Shown: piece by piece, positions 20,739-31,058 of the stretch
Layout of the letters: each line of letters starts with the position of its first letter
Position numbering within the stretch: position 1 is the first letter of the stretch
Source of the DNA: Thereva unica
Lineage: Eukaryota > Arthropoda > Insecta > Diptera > Therevidae
Direction: 5' to 3'
Length of the DNA: 64,000 nucleotides
Assembly (NCBI GenBank): GCA_949987705.1
Contig: OX465281.1
Span: forward strand, 100,525,248 to 100,589,247
Notes under the pieces: generated by a model
Database searches by the model: none
What the model saw: the letters and a program-made list of their open reading frames with translations, nothing else
What the model was told of the DNA's origin: nothing
Made by a program: the position numbers and the translations under genes

Positions 20739-21310
20739 GTCAGCTGTTTTGAATTATTTAATTGAGTTTAATTGCTATGAATTTAAAAGATGCGTAGGGA
20801 AACATTGAGAACAGCTTTATCGATTAAAGCTCCAATAATTTTTGTTTTTCACTTTTTCTAGGCATTTTCTAAAAAACTATTTTGAAGGTAAAAATCACAC
20901 CTATTACGAAATATGAAAAAAAAAAGACCTACAAAAAATATTCAGTGTAGTCGTTCATTGAACTACGAAACTACAAACATTTGAAAAGTGAAATGAATAC
21001 CCTTATTAAGGGTATTTATTTCACTTTGTAGTTGTTTGTAGTTTTGTAGTTTCGTAGTTCGATTGACATGAACGACTACATTGAATATTTTTCGTAGTTC
21101 ATTTTTCGTATTATTGCTAAGTGTCATTTTTAAATTGTGATATTTTAAAGTAGTTGTTTTGTAAGAAAATATCCAGCAAAAGTGAAAAAGAAAATTTGTT
21201 TAGAAGCATTAATTGATAAAGCCATTCTCAATGTTTCGCTTGTCATCTTTTAAATTCAATGAAATGAAATTCAATTAAATAATTCAAAACAGCTGACAAA
21301 TGTTAACATC
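20731..21310. repeat. Degraded inverted repeat split by a MITE
   Basis: CAGCTGTTTTGAATTATTTA near 20737 and a following stretch (to about 20880) recur inverted at about 21165-21305. The middle is occupied by other AT-rich palindromic sequence. Confidence 0.6.
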
Positions 21311-21475
21311 AACTACGACAATTTAAAATTACGGAGCCGTTTTAGAAACTCAGTAGCTTCGTACTTCATACAAAATGTCGTAGTTAAAAAATATATGGAA
21401 ATGAACTACGAAAACTACGAACAGTACGAAAAGTACGACAAATACGAAGAATTTACGAAGTGAAATGAATACCCT
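21009..21475. mobile_element. 467-bp MITE with AGGGTATT ends
   Basis: AGGGTATTTATTTCAC at 21009 and, on the minus strand, AGGGTATTCATTTCAC at 21475 are inverted. TATTA occurs on both sides (21004-21008 and 21476-21480). The left flank itself ends in another GTGAAATGAATACCCT, so two ends of the family abut head to head. Confidence 0.65.
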
Positions 21476-21480
21476 TATTA

Positions 21481-22457
21481 TTTTTATCTGCACATTGAAG
21501 ATTGAACTATGGCGGGTTAGTTTTTTATAATCTCTTAATCGCTTACTTCTCTTCTTTTTTTTAAATTTCTTCCGCCTTCCCGCTTGCTGGTCTGCTGTCC
21601 TTACATTTTATTCGTTCATACGATGCACATGGTTACTGACACCGTAACAGTGTACTTGCTGTAAGGTAATAACCCAATAAAAAGATTTTTGAAGTTTATG
21701 AATGAATAATTAGAAGATTGATCTGATACTACATATTCGATGATTTAAAAATGAAGTTCTGAATACCTTTTCTGTAACTATATTAGTATTCCTTCAGCAG
21801 CAGCAAAAACGGTTTTGCAAGTTAATCTAGGTCTACACGGTTATTCTTTCATCGCCTACAACTTTCTTATCTTTAAACGGAGATATCTATTGCGTGTCGA
21901 TAATACTTGCTACGCGAGTAAGAATAGTAGGTGAATCGTGAATGCGAATTGTGTATGGGTTAAGTTAAATTTGCACGCAGAAATTTTCTTGTGAGCTGGT
22001 TAGCACAGTTCCCTCTTGACCTTCCTTCTTTTAAAAATTTGCTCTACTGTTGCTGAAGCAATACATGTGTAGATTATGCCATTGTGTTTAACAATACCGC
22101 TTTTAGGTCGGGATCACTTCCTTTTGATACACATATGTATTTGTACATAAGTATATATCTATAAATATTTTTATGTGTGTAGGTACGTTTTATGTATTGA
22201 CAATGAAGACTGCGATGAGTTTGAGACCCTTCACGAGGTCAAAGACTTTATCGAAAGATTCTCAAGAGATCGAAAAATCTGTTGAGTGCCATGATTGACA
22301 GCATCTCTCCAAAAAAAAATGAGAAAATTTTTTTTATCAAATAATTAAACGGCAAGAACTTATTTTGTGACATTTTACAGAGTTTAAACACTTCAACTAA
22401 CAACGTACAAAATCATAATTTTATTTATACATGACATGGTATTTCCTCTTGAACAAT
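21481..22457. other. No gene recognised
   Basis: AT-rich sequence inside the fold-back element. No coding domain or repeat structure was assigned. Confidence 0.45.
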
Positions 22458-22906
22458 TGAGCCGTTGAGAGTCATAGTGGCGTAAGTCATGTTTTATTAA
22501 TTCGGAGTAAAATGAAACTCCGCGTTGTTCTTCAAAAAAATCCCGTCTAGAGATACGAATATGTAATTCTTTTATGCCACTTTATAAACTATCAAAATTT
22601 TAGAATATAAGCTTTAGTTTGTTTTTTTCAGTCAAAACAACCCTTTTACAAGCTTTATACATAATATTAACTTCGTTTTCTGTGTGGGACAAATTTTGCG
22701 ACCGATTTTTCGGCCACTTCCCGATTTCCGGTGATGCTCAAATTTGTTCGTAATGATAACAACACGCTGCCGTCTGGGGTTCTTACGGTAACTTATAGCT
22801 ACTTTTAATATGGGGCTGAACAGGGTGATGCGTAAATAGTATAATTTAGTTTTAACTCAATTTTTGAAAATTTTTGACTTACGCCACTATGATTCTCAAC
22901 GGTTCA
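22458..22906. mobile_element. 449-bp MITE with TGAGCCGTTGAGA ends
   Basis: TGAGCCGTTGAGAGTCATAG (22458) is inverted at 22906 with few changes, followed inward on both sides by TGGCGTAAGTCA. AT flanks both ends. No coding content was found. Confidence 0.65.
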
Positions 22907-22970
22907 ATTGTATGTTGCGTTCAGTAGAGTGTAATACAATAAAATGTAATATGTGACATTAAGAGCTAAT

Positions 22971-23409
22971 CCCACCAAAAAAACATTAAAAATGTGAATT
23001 AGAAGTTCATGGGCGCGGAAATTATTTATTGGGACAGTTTAAAACACACTTATAACAAAAAGAAGTGATATGGATTAGTCAAGATGTATCGTTAATAGCA
23101 TGAAATAATTCAACACGTGCATTTACGAACGAATTCAAAGGAATTATACAACTGCCAATTTTTATTTAAAACTCAATAAAGTATTATAATAATACTTACT
23201 TTTTTGAGTTTTAAATAAAAACTGGCAGTTGTATAATTCCTTTGAATTCGTTCGTAAATGCACGTGTTTAATTATTTCATGCTATTAACGATACATCTTG
23301 ACTAATCCATATCACTTCTTTTTGTTATAAGTGTGTTTTAAACTGTCCCAATAAATAATTTCCGCGCCCACGAACTTCTAATTCACATTTTTAATGTTTT
23401 TTTGGTGGG
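22971..23409. repeat. 439-bp near-perfect palindrome
   Basis: The left arm (from CCCACCAAAAAAACATT) is followed almost base for base by its reverse complement, ending AATGTTTTTTTGGTGGG at 23409. Only a short AT-rich centre lies near 23175-23200, which is itself partly palindromic. Any transcript would fold into a long double-stranded hairpin. It is probably a fold-back MITE. Confidence 0.9.
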
Positions 23410-23508
23410 TTATCACTCTTTTTTGTTTTAATACATTCTAAAATAAAAGTAAATAATCTTCTGTATAAAGAAATATTATGTATTTAATTGTTCATTATAT
23501 TTTTCTAT

Positions 23509-23960
23509 TTATTTTATAAGTAGGTAATAACAAAATAGCAAAATGCAGGAATTCAAACTAATATTATTGTCTTTGTAAAAAAAAACATAAGCTCCTTTTG
23601 AGTTTCTCGGCCAAGATTTTTTCTGCACTATGGAATCATTGATCCATAACCAGCTCGATTTTTGTTTCAACATGCTGATGTAATGACCTTGTTCGAGTGT
23701 TCCTGTATGGAATATAGCACTAATCACTTTATAATTTGGACCTCCTATATGCAATTTTGCAGAAGTGACAGCTTTGATATCGCATTGCTCAATTTTAATA
23801 AACTTTTTATTTTTCAGTTCGAATAACTTCAATTGTATTATGAGAACAAGTGCTGCCGAAATCATTTCCGATTTACGAATCTTTTGAGTGTACGAACAAT
23901 TTTTACATTGACCACTCAGGGTTACTCGTTTTCCAAATTCATGATCAATAAGTTGCCATG
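23509..23960 (-). pseudogene. Ubiquitin-specific protease (USP) fragment
   Basis: The minus strand encodes the C-terminal half of a peptidase C19 domain. RVTLSGQCKNCSYTQ has one CxxC of the zinc ribbon. LVLIIQLKLF is followed by YKVISAIFHTG, then LEQGHYISML with the catalytic His in GHY, then WINDSIVQKKSWP and GAYVFFYKD. The catalytic Cys box is absent. The fragment starts abruptly where the satellite begins (about 23960) and lies inside a transposable element. It may be a captured host gene piece or part of a transposon-encoded protease. No upstream exon was found. Confidence 0.7.
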
Positions 23961-25440
23961 TCGAGGGGGTTGTGAAGATAATGGTAATGCGTCCTCTTGA
24001 GGTGACCTCGGTGAATCTAACTATTTATTGAGTATACTATATTGCTTATTGTATTCTACTTATCATACCCTTTCATTTGATACCCATGTCGAGGGGGTTG
24101 TGAAGAAAATGGTAATCCGCCCTCTTGAGATGACCGCCATGGATCTATCCAGATATTGAGTATATTATATCGCTTATGGTATTCTACTTATGATACCCTT
24201 TCAATTGATACCTATGTCGAGGTGGTGCCGAAGAAATGGTAGTCCGCCCTCTTGAGACGGCCGCCATGGATATAAAGACATAGCTTATTGTATTCTACTT
24301 ATCATACCCATTCATTTGATACCCATGTCGAAGGGGTTGTAAAGAAAATGGTAATCCGCCCTCTTGAGATGACCGCCGTGGATCTAACCAGATATTGAGT
24401 ATACTATATTGCTTATTGTCTTCTACTTAAGATACCCTTTCATTTGATACCCATGTCGTGGGGGTTGTGTAGAAAATGGTACTGCGTTCTCTTGAGGTGG
24501 CCTCGGTGGATTTAACTATTTATTGAGTATACTATATTGCTTATTGTATTCTACTTATCATACCCTTTCATTTGATACCCATGTCGAGGAGGTTGAGAAG
24601 AAAATGGTAATCCGCCCTCTTGAGATGACAGCCATGGATCTAACCATATATTGAGTATATTATATCGCTTATGGTATTCTACTTATGATACCCTTTCAAT
24701 TGATACCTATGTCGAGGTGGTGGTGAAGAAATGGTAGTCCGCCCTCTTGAAATGGCCGCCATGGATATAAAGACATAGGTTATTGTATTCTACTTATCAT
24801 ATCCTTTCATTTGATACCCATGTCGTGGGGGTTGTGAAGAAAATGGTAATGTGTCCTCTTGAGGTGGCCTCGGTGGATCTAACTATTTATTGAGTATACT
24901 ATATTGCTTATTGTATTCTACTTATCATACCCTTTCACCGAGGTGGCCTCGGTGGATCTAACTTTTTATTGAGTATACTATATCGCTTCTTGTATTCTAC
25001 TTATCATACCCTTTCATTTGATACCCATGTCGAGGGGGTTGAGAAGAAAATGGTAACCCGCCCTCTTGAGATGACCGCCATGGATCTAACCAGATATTGA
25101 GTATATTATATCGCTTATGGTATTCTACTTATGATACCCTTTCAATTTATACCTATATCGAGGTGGTGGTGAAGAAATGGTAGTCCGCCCTCTTGAAACA
25201 GCCGCCATGGATATAAAGAAATAGCTTTTTGTATTCTACTTATCATACCCTTTCGTTTGATACCCATGTCGAGGGGATTGTGAAGAAAATGGTACTGCGT
25301 CCTCTTGAGGTGGCCTCGGTGGATCTAACTTTTTATTGAGTATACTATATTGCTTATTGTATTCTACTTATCATACCCATTCATTTGATACCCATGTCGA
25401 GGGGGTTGTGAAGAAAATGGTAATCCGCCCTCTTGAGACG
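23958..25440. repeat. Higher-order tandem satellite, 128/128/111-bp units
   Basis: About eleven units start at 23958, 24086, 24214, 24325, 24453, 24581, 24709, 24820, 25027, 25155, 25266 and 25394, each with (C)ATGTCGAGG and TTTCATTTGATACC. Spacings repeat as 128, 128, 111, so the array is built of three unit types with a roughly 367-bp super-period. One 207-bp interval holds an extra partial unit. Confidence 0.9.
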
Positions 25441-26640
25441 CGTACCATGCGTACACTTTTTGTTTATCATCGAAATGATAGGAAATGCTATTTGACATCA
25501 ACAGTGCTGGATTTGACTAGCTTGTAACGAATATGTCATATTTTTATAAATAAATTGCGATTACGATCTCGGCATTCAGTATTTCAAAATTTTACTGTAC
25601 ATTTGTACTGTGAACTACATGTTTTTTATAGTACCTAACGCAATCTGATACCATAGTTGCGACTAACCACTTTAAATGAATACATTTTGTTAATCGTCTA
25701 ATGCCATCTAGCATCAACAGTTCGAGTAAACACTTTTCGACTAACTAGTAGCACACTCTCATTTATTGAGCAATTGAAATAACTTAGAGCGCCATCTGAC
25801 AGAATAATTTTGAGTACCCACTTTTTTAGACTGAAGGAGAAGAAAAAAGTTCGATTCGAAATGTAAAAAATGTAAAAATAAAGAAAACGAAGAATGATAG
25901 AAAAAAAAAACTCATGGAATAATAAATTATTTATATTTTGGTTATCGGTTACAAATGAAAAATTACTTATATTGCTTATAAAAAGGTGATAAATCGCATA
26001 ATTTTATAAAAAAAACACCTTGTTTTCTATGTTTAGGCGTAAATAAGGCATTAGCTGTTTGCCCTTACGAACTCGGCAAACTACCGCTTGCCTTGATAAA
26101 AGTTGGTTTTTTGGCATTGCTTTTTCCAACTATAAAAATTTGTTTCATTTTTTCAAATATGTTTTATTCTTCTCGAAAAATTTTGTTACGGAAGACTCCT
26201 AGGCTTAGAAAATGGCGCTCGAACGGTGAGTGCTGGGTCCTGCTAGTAAGTTTTAATATATAAGTCATCACAATAACTAGAAATATTTTTTTTGGGCTGA
26301 AAATGTAATTTTTTCGTTGATTTCTTGGGTGAAATAATTGTTTAAACAATTTTTGGCACATCTGAAACTGTTCCATGAAGTTCCCTTATAATATTTTACA
26401 TTAAATTTACAGTTTCGCACGACTTTAAAAGCTTTATTTAAAAGAGATATACAGAATTAGTGAAGTTTACGGAAAAATCGATATTTGAAAAAGGTGTTTT
26501 TGGTTTTTCGATTTTTTATCGATGTTTTTCCGTTGTGACACTGTCAATTATTTACGCCATCTAAAAGAAGAGGATTCAACAATAAAAAATCCGTCTTCAA
26601 AATTTTAAAAATCAAAAATTCGTTCGCCAAATTTCATTAA
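25441..26640. other. No gene recognised
   Basis: AT-rich sequence between the satellite and the right arm of the fold-back element. No domain was seen on either strand. Confidence 0.45.
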
Positions 26641-27521
26641 AATTGGATCATTTTTGTGAAAGATAAAAATGATAAACGAAAAACTCGGTTTTTGACGTTT
26701 TTCTCCATTTTTTGAGGTTATGTCGAAAAATGGTTTGAACAAAAGCTCTACATCTTTTAATTATCTACAACGTTTACATTTAACATTTTTCGATAGGAGG
26801 TCTACTTTTTTTCAGAAATTGTAAAAAAACACGTCTAACCCTCCAAAACCCACATTTTGGCTCCCCCGCACCCTTTCCGGTCATCTGTTGCGGTGCTCTC
26901 GATTTTTCCTTGTTTATGTAGCATTTCTCCTAAATTTTCCCGCCTTCCATATACTGCTAAGAATTTTTTTTTCACAAAAATTATCGGCACTGGTCTAAAT
27001 ATCAAATAATTCAGTTTGAAATTTTTTGGTAGAGGTTTACATATTACCCTGTACTTTTGTAACCCTATGAGAGATTTTCCTGAATAAGGCCTTATTCAAG
27101 AAAATCTCTCATAAGGTTAGAAAAATATAGGGTAGTATGTAAACCTCTACCATAAAATTTCAAACTGAATGATTTGATATTTGACAGTAATGTTAACACT
27201 TTTCAAAAGCTATGTCAAAAATTCACCTAGACAGATTAATAGCTAACTAAAAGACGAACATTTAAAAAAAAACATGAGTACGGAAACTCAAATTTTCGGC
27301 CCGTTAGAATAAATTGCATAGAAAAAATAGTATTTTTTTAAAAAAATTAGACTTTTTGTTAAAAATTAAAAAAAAAAAACAAAAATGAAATTTCAAAATC
27401 CGGCTAGAGGGATCAATAGGTAAATTCAAGATGAACATTTAAAAAATTTTTTTTGTCAATAACTTAAAAATAACGACCTCTAGAGTAATTTGGGTGGAAT
27501 ATCAAATATCTAGCCACTGTG
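26641..27521 (-). repeat. Right inverted arm of the fold-back element
   Basis: This is the reverse complement of 20030-20738, longer because a palindromic MITE (26999-27180) is inserted in it. Confidence 0.9.
26999..27180. mobile_element. 182-bp palindromic MITE
   Basis: The two halves (26999-27090 and 27091-27180) are near-complete reverse complements, ending ATATCAAAT/ATTTGATAT. The left arm of the host element lacks it, so the empty site is visible near 20370. Confidence 0.8.
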
Positions 27522-27723
27522 TCGCGCTAGAATGAGTTTAATGTCGTAAATCAATAGGTATATATTATAAAAGAAAGCTGTATGTCGGTATGTTCCGATA
27601 AAACTCAAAAACGAAATCCCAACCCTCCCATCCATGAAGAAGGTCTCGGTTTTGGGCTGCGCGGTTAAGGTTTGGAGGAAAACGGTTTAGAATGAGGTTG
27701 ACTTGACCTGAAACTCAACCAAA

Positions 27724-28348
27724 ATTCTAGAAGGTTCGAGGAAGTTCGAAAACTTCGGGGAGATTCTGGAAAGTTCAAGGCAATTCTAGAAGGTTCGAGA
27801 GCCTACAGAAAGGTTTAAGAAAGTTCCAAAAGTTCTAGAACCTTCGAGAAATTTCTGAAAGTTCGAAACTGAAACCTTCGGAAAAGTTTGTAAAAACTTG
27901 AAACCCTTCAAGAAATTGTTGAAAGTTCGAGAACTTTCGAGAAATTGCAAAAACTTCTAGAACGTTCGACAAATTTCTTAAAGTTCGAGAACCTTCAGAA
28001 AAGTTTATACAAACTTGAAAACTTTCAAGAAATTGTTGAAAGTTCTTAAATCTTTGAGAAATTCCCGAAAATTCTAGAACTTTCGAGAAAGTTCTTAAAT
28101 AAACCAACGCGACTTAAAAATATTAGATAAGATAAAGTGGAGGTGCTGGAAAGTTTACGGGAATTCTTGAAAGTTCGAGAACTTCCAGAAAGGTTCTAGA
28201 AACTTTCGAGAAATTTCCGAAATTTCGAAAACATTCGACAAATTAAGAAAAGGTACTAGAATTTTTAAATACTAAGGATAAGGTCAAAGATTGTTCGAGA
28301 ACACGAAATTTGGAGAAATTTCCAGAAATTTACATTTCTGGAACGTTC
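27724..28348 (+). promoter_or_regulatory. Array of heat-shock elements upstream of the Helitron gene
   Basis: The region is packed with alternating TTC and GAA on a strict 5-bp phase, the binding pattern of heat-shock factor trimers. Runs of five perfect units lie at 27833-27855, 27921-27943 and 28072-28094. A four-unit run is at 28164-28181. Three-unit runs are at 27725-27737, 27764-27776, 27784-27796, 27984-27996, 28205-28217, 28315-28327 and 28336-28348. The last ends 10 bp before a TATA box. This layout strongly resembles a fly heat-shock promoter. Confidence 0.85.
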
Positions 28349-28358
28349 GAACAGGCCA

Positions 28359-28393
28359 TATATAAAAGCGGCGATGAATTCCAGAGGAACAGT
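28359..28393 (+). promoter_or_regulatory. TATA box and predicted start site of the Helitron
   Basis: TATATAAAAG at 28359-28368 is followed about 30 bp later by an initiator-like ACAGTT, with A at about 28391. It lies directly downstream of the heat-shock element array and upstream of a 5' UTR donor site. Confidence 0.7.
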
Positions 28394-28503
28394 TTATTGT
28401 TACAAAATGTGAGCCTGCATTAGTGATAGAGCATATTAGTGCATTTAGTGATCTAATTAGAAATTGTTGTGTAATTAGCAGAGTGGATTCGATAATCGTA
28501 AGG

Positions 28504-28673
28504 GTAAGTTGTGACACATACACATACACACATACACATATAAACATATACACATACACATACATATGCGCATACACATACACACATACACAATACACAT
28601 ATACAATACACATACCCACACACATACACACATACACTTATGCTTTAACGTTTGTTTGATATTTTTGTTTCAG
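28504..28673 (+). other. 5' UTR intron with (CACATA)n microsatellite
   Basis: A consensus donor GTAAGT at 28504 and an acceptor TTTTTGTTTCAG at 28673 bound a 170-bp intron in the untranslated leader. Most of it is a (CACATA)n-type microsatellite (about 28517-28640). The ATG of the Helitron protein follows at 28703. Confidence 0.7.
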
Positions 28674-28702
28674 AACCACTAAGTTAAGTCAAATTGGCCA
28701 GC

Positions 28703-29280
28703 ATGCCTAAACGCAAAAGAGGAGGTGATCTTGCGCTTCTTCGGATTCGAAAAGAAAAAAAATTAAACAGCAGCGGAAAGATGAATCTGAAAACGAAAGA
28801 GAACGTCGATTAGCTTTGAATCGAGAAAACCAAAAAAAAAAAAAAATGGACAGAAAAGATGTCAGATGAATAGAAGGAAAACTTCAAAGAATCGGACCGA
28901 ATACGGCTTCAAGCTAAAAGGCGTAGACAAACTTCTGCAGTACAGAAATCTGAATTAGTGCAAAAACAAAAGGAAATGCGTGAAGTTCGCGTAAGGCCAA
29001 AAAAGGAGGCCCATGATCAAAATATAAGTGTTTGTGAAGTGCGAGGGACAAGTAACAGAAAAAATACTCTGGATTGCGAGGCGTTTCATTATGATCCCGG
29101 AAAAAATTACAACGAGCATAAACACGTCATCATTGGCAAAATGGATCAATTGTGTCAGTTCTGTAGTGCTAAAAAATTTAGAAATGAAACACCTGGAATG
29201 TGTTGCTCAAAGGGAAAAGTTCGATTACCACCATTGGAACCTCTACCACCAGAATTGTTTCATTATGTGAACGGAGAGAC
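28703..29280 (+). pseudogene. Helitron Rep/helicase, N-terminal part
   Basis: The frame starts MPKRKRGG, is very basic (ERERRLALNRENQ, IRLQAKRRRQ), then shows the zinc region LCQFCSAKKF, MCCSKGKVRLPP and ELFHYVNGE. This is the typical N-terminus of Helitron proteins. Several frameshifts and stops lie between 28750 and 28900. At 29280 the gene is cut by an LTR element; the reading frame resumes at 36573, after the second copy of the GAGAC duplication. Confidence 0.75.
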
Positions 29281-29650
29281 TGTTCAAATACTTTCACAGC
29301 GAGGAATTTTTCTTGGTTATCCTTTGAATTTTGTCGGATTAAAATCCAATCACCGAATCACCTTTAGGGCATTTAATTTTTTATTATTACAGATGAATAA
29401 CGTTAACTGATGGAGAACAGGTTTAATTACACACTTTCGGAACCACTGGATAAGGAAGCTTGGTCATTTGGCTACTAATGGACATCCATCAAAACATAAA
29501 CATCATCATATTTGGCCAAGATCGCCAGATTAACCATCATCATATTACATCAACATTAAAATAATTTAAGTTTATTATAATTAATTTTGAACTTACGATA
29601 TTCATTCAAAATTTACTCTGGTAACCCCATCACCTCAATACATGCGTACG

Positions 29651-29695
29651 TATAAAATCGCATTCCCACTTTTATTATCGAAGCAAAGATCACTG
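29651..29695 (+). promoter_or_regulatory. LTR TATA box and likely start region
   Basis: TATAAAATCG at 29651 lies about 30-40 bp before a plausible start region (near 29685-29695). This would make the hairpin array part of the transcribed leader. Confidence 0.5.
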
Positions 29696-29806
29696 CAAAC
29701 GTTACGGTTTTCTTTTGTATCCCCACTTGAACTTGAAATTCAAGCAAACGATTAAATATTGTTGCGAACGAAACGCTCGCTCTCTCTGCACCGGAGCTTC
29801 ACCGAG

Positions 29807-30972
29807 GTAAGTTGATCCTGGACTTGTTCCTTTTTTCCTCCTTATTCTTTTTTTTCCCCATTTCTAACTTTCCTCTGTTGTTGGGTTTCGACCAACAACA
29901 GATTTATTAATTTTTCTTGTTGTTGGGATTAGACCATCAACAAGGTTTACTAACCTTTTCCTGTTTTTGGGTTTCGACCATTAACAGGTTTACTAATTTT
30001 CCTTGTTGTTGGGATTCGACCATCAACAAGGTTTACTAACCTTTTTCTGTTTTTGGGTTTCGACCATTAACAGATTTACTAATTTTCCTTGTTGTTGGGA
30101 TTCGACCATCAACAAGGCTTATTAATTTCGTTTGTTTTGGGTTTCGACCATAACAAACTACTAACCTTTCTTTGTTGTTGGGATTCGACCATCAACAAAG
30201 ATATTAATCTTTACTGTGTTGTTGGGATTCGACCATCAACACAGTACTTCCTTTCCTTGTTGTTTTCATACAACAGTAATTTCCTTTTTTGTCATACAAG
30301 TTCAAGGTCAACTCTAAAAAACAGGTGAGTACCTCATTTTATATGCTGATAAAATTCTATATATATATTTTTTCTTTTCTCTTTTATTTCTTTTGTGATT
30401 CGGTGATTGATTTTATTATTTCTTCGGAATTTTAAACTTCGCGATTTAGTGAACAACGTTGTAGAGGTGATTTTTGCAATTCGATAATTAATTCATAGCT
30501 TACATCGTTGACGAGGTGATGAGATTGAATTTATAGTTTGCAACATTGTCGAGGGTGATCCAAATAAATTTTGAGTGAGTCTTCACTTGAATTAATACTT
30601 TGTTAAACTTATGAATTGTCAAAAATTTTATCCCTTTTGTGTCTTGAAGTTATTAAGAAATTGAATTATATTTTCCAACATTGTTGAGGGTGAATTAAGT
30701 AAACTTTGATCAAATCGTCATTTGACTAAATACTTTGACAAATCTCTAATTTATCAGAAGTTTTGTCCTTTATTGAAATTTGAATTAATAAACTTACTAA
30801 CTAAACTAATTAACTAAAACTAAATAACTAAATTTGAACTAATTTATATGAACTTGAATTTTATTGAATTACTGATATTTGAATTATCATGAATAAATTT
30901 GAACTGTTATAACTGAATCCTACTTCTTCTTCTTTTTATTTGGTTTTTTGTTTCTTTACCTTTTTTACACAG
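29807..30972 (+). other. Candidate leader intron with two donors
   Basis: Donors CGAG|GTAAGT (29807) and ACAG|GTGAGT (30325) could both join the strong acceptor at 30971-30972, preceded by a long pyrimidine tract. Use of the first would remove the hairpin array; use of the second would keep it. The primer site at 31041 stays in the mature RNA either way. This is prediction from splice motifs only. Confidence 0.5.
29875..30245 (+). repeat. Array of nine covarying hairpins in the LTR
   Basis: Nine units start at 29875, 29916, 29960, 30001, 30046, 30087, 30130, 30170 and 30213, about 43 bp apart. Each has a loop like TTGGGATTCGACCAT between complementary stems. The stems differ but stay paired: CTGTTGTTGG/CCAACAACAG, CCTTGTTG/CAACAAGG, TCTGTT/AACAGA, GTTTGTT/AACAAAC, CTTTGTTG/CAACAAAG, ACTGTGTTG/CAACACAGT. 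Two unit types mostly alternate. Paired changes argue for selection on RNA or DNA secondary structure. Confidence 0.9.
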
Positions 30973-31040
30973 GTGTACTGCAGTTAGAAGCGTCAGAGAA
31001 ATTCCGCTATTCGTTTAAAGTTTTTGTATAAAAAAACATA

Positions 31041-31058
31041 TGGTCCTTCGAGCCGGAT
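31041..31058 (+). other. BEL-type primer binding site
   Basis: TGGTCCTTCGAGCCGGAT begins two bases after the left LTR. TGGTCCTTCGARCCGG is a recurrent primer site of insect BEL/Pao elements. Confidence 0.75.

Larger units (their letters stand above)
20030..27521. mobile_element. 7.5-kb fold-back element, Transib-like ends
   Basis: The ends CACAGTGGCGAGATA (20030) and, on the minus strand, CACAGTGGCTAGATA (27521) open long inverted arms of about 700 bp. The insertion is in LINE A. In LINE orientation the flanks are CGCGA and CGCGG, a 5-bp duplication with one change. Comparison with the uninterrupted LINE at 47570 supports a single target copy. CAC(A/T)RTG termini with 5-bp GC-rich duplications are features of Transib transposons, the relatives of RAG1. 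No transposase was recognised, so the assignment rests on ends only. The interior holds several nested repeats. Confidence 0.7.
29281..31038 (+). repeat. Left 1758-bp LTR
   Basis: The LTR starts TGTTCAAATAC and ends AAAAAACA. It includes a TATA box (29651), an array of hairpins (29875-30245), donors at 29807 and 30325, and an acceptor at 30972. The right LTR shares all of these at +5529. Confidence 0.95.

Noticed and set aside
27835..28107. A 90-residue Phe-rich repeat protein on the minus strand
   Set aside because: It is the translation of the heat-shock-element array; no stop arises because of the repeated motif.
28284..28659. Cys/Tyr/Val-rich and Thr/Tyr-rich peptides
   Set aside because: They are translations of the (CACATA)n microsatellite.
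29875..30245. CRISPR array with palindromic repeats
   Set aside because: Loops are conserved and stems vary, the opposite of constant repeats with unique spacers; it is in an LTR.
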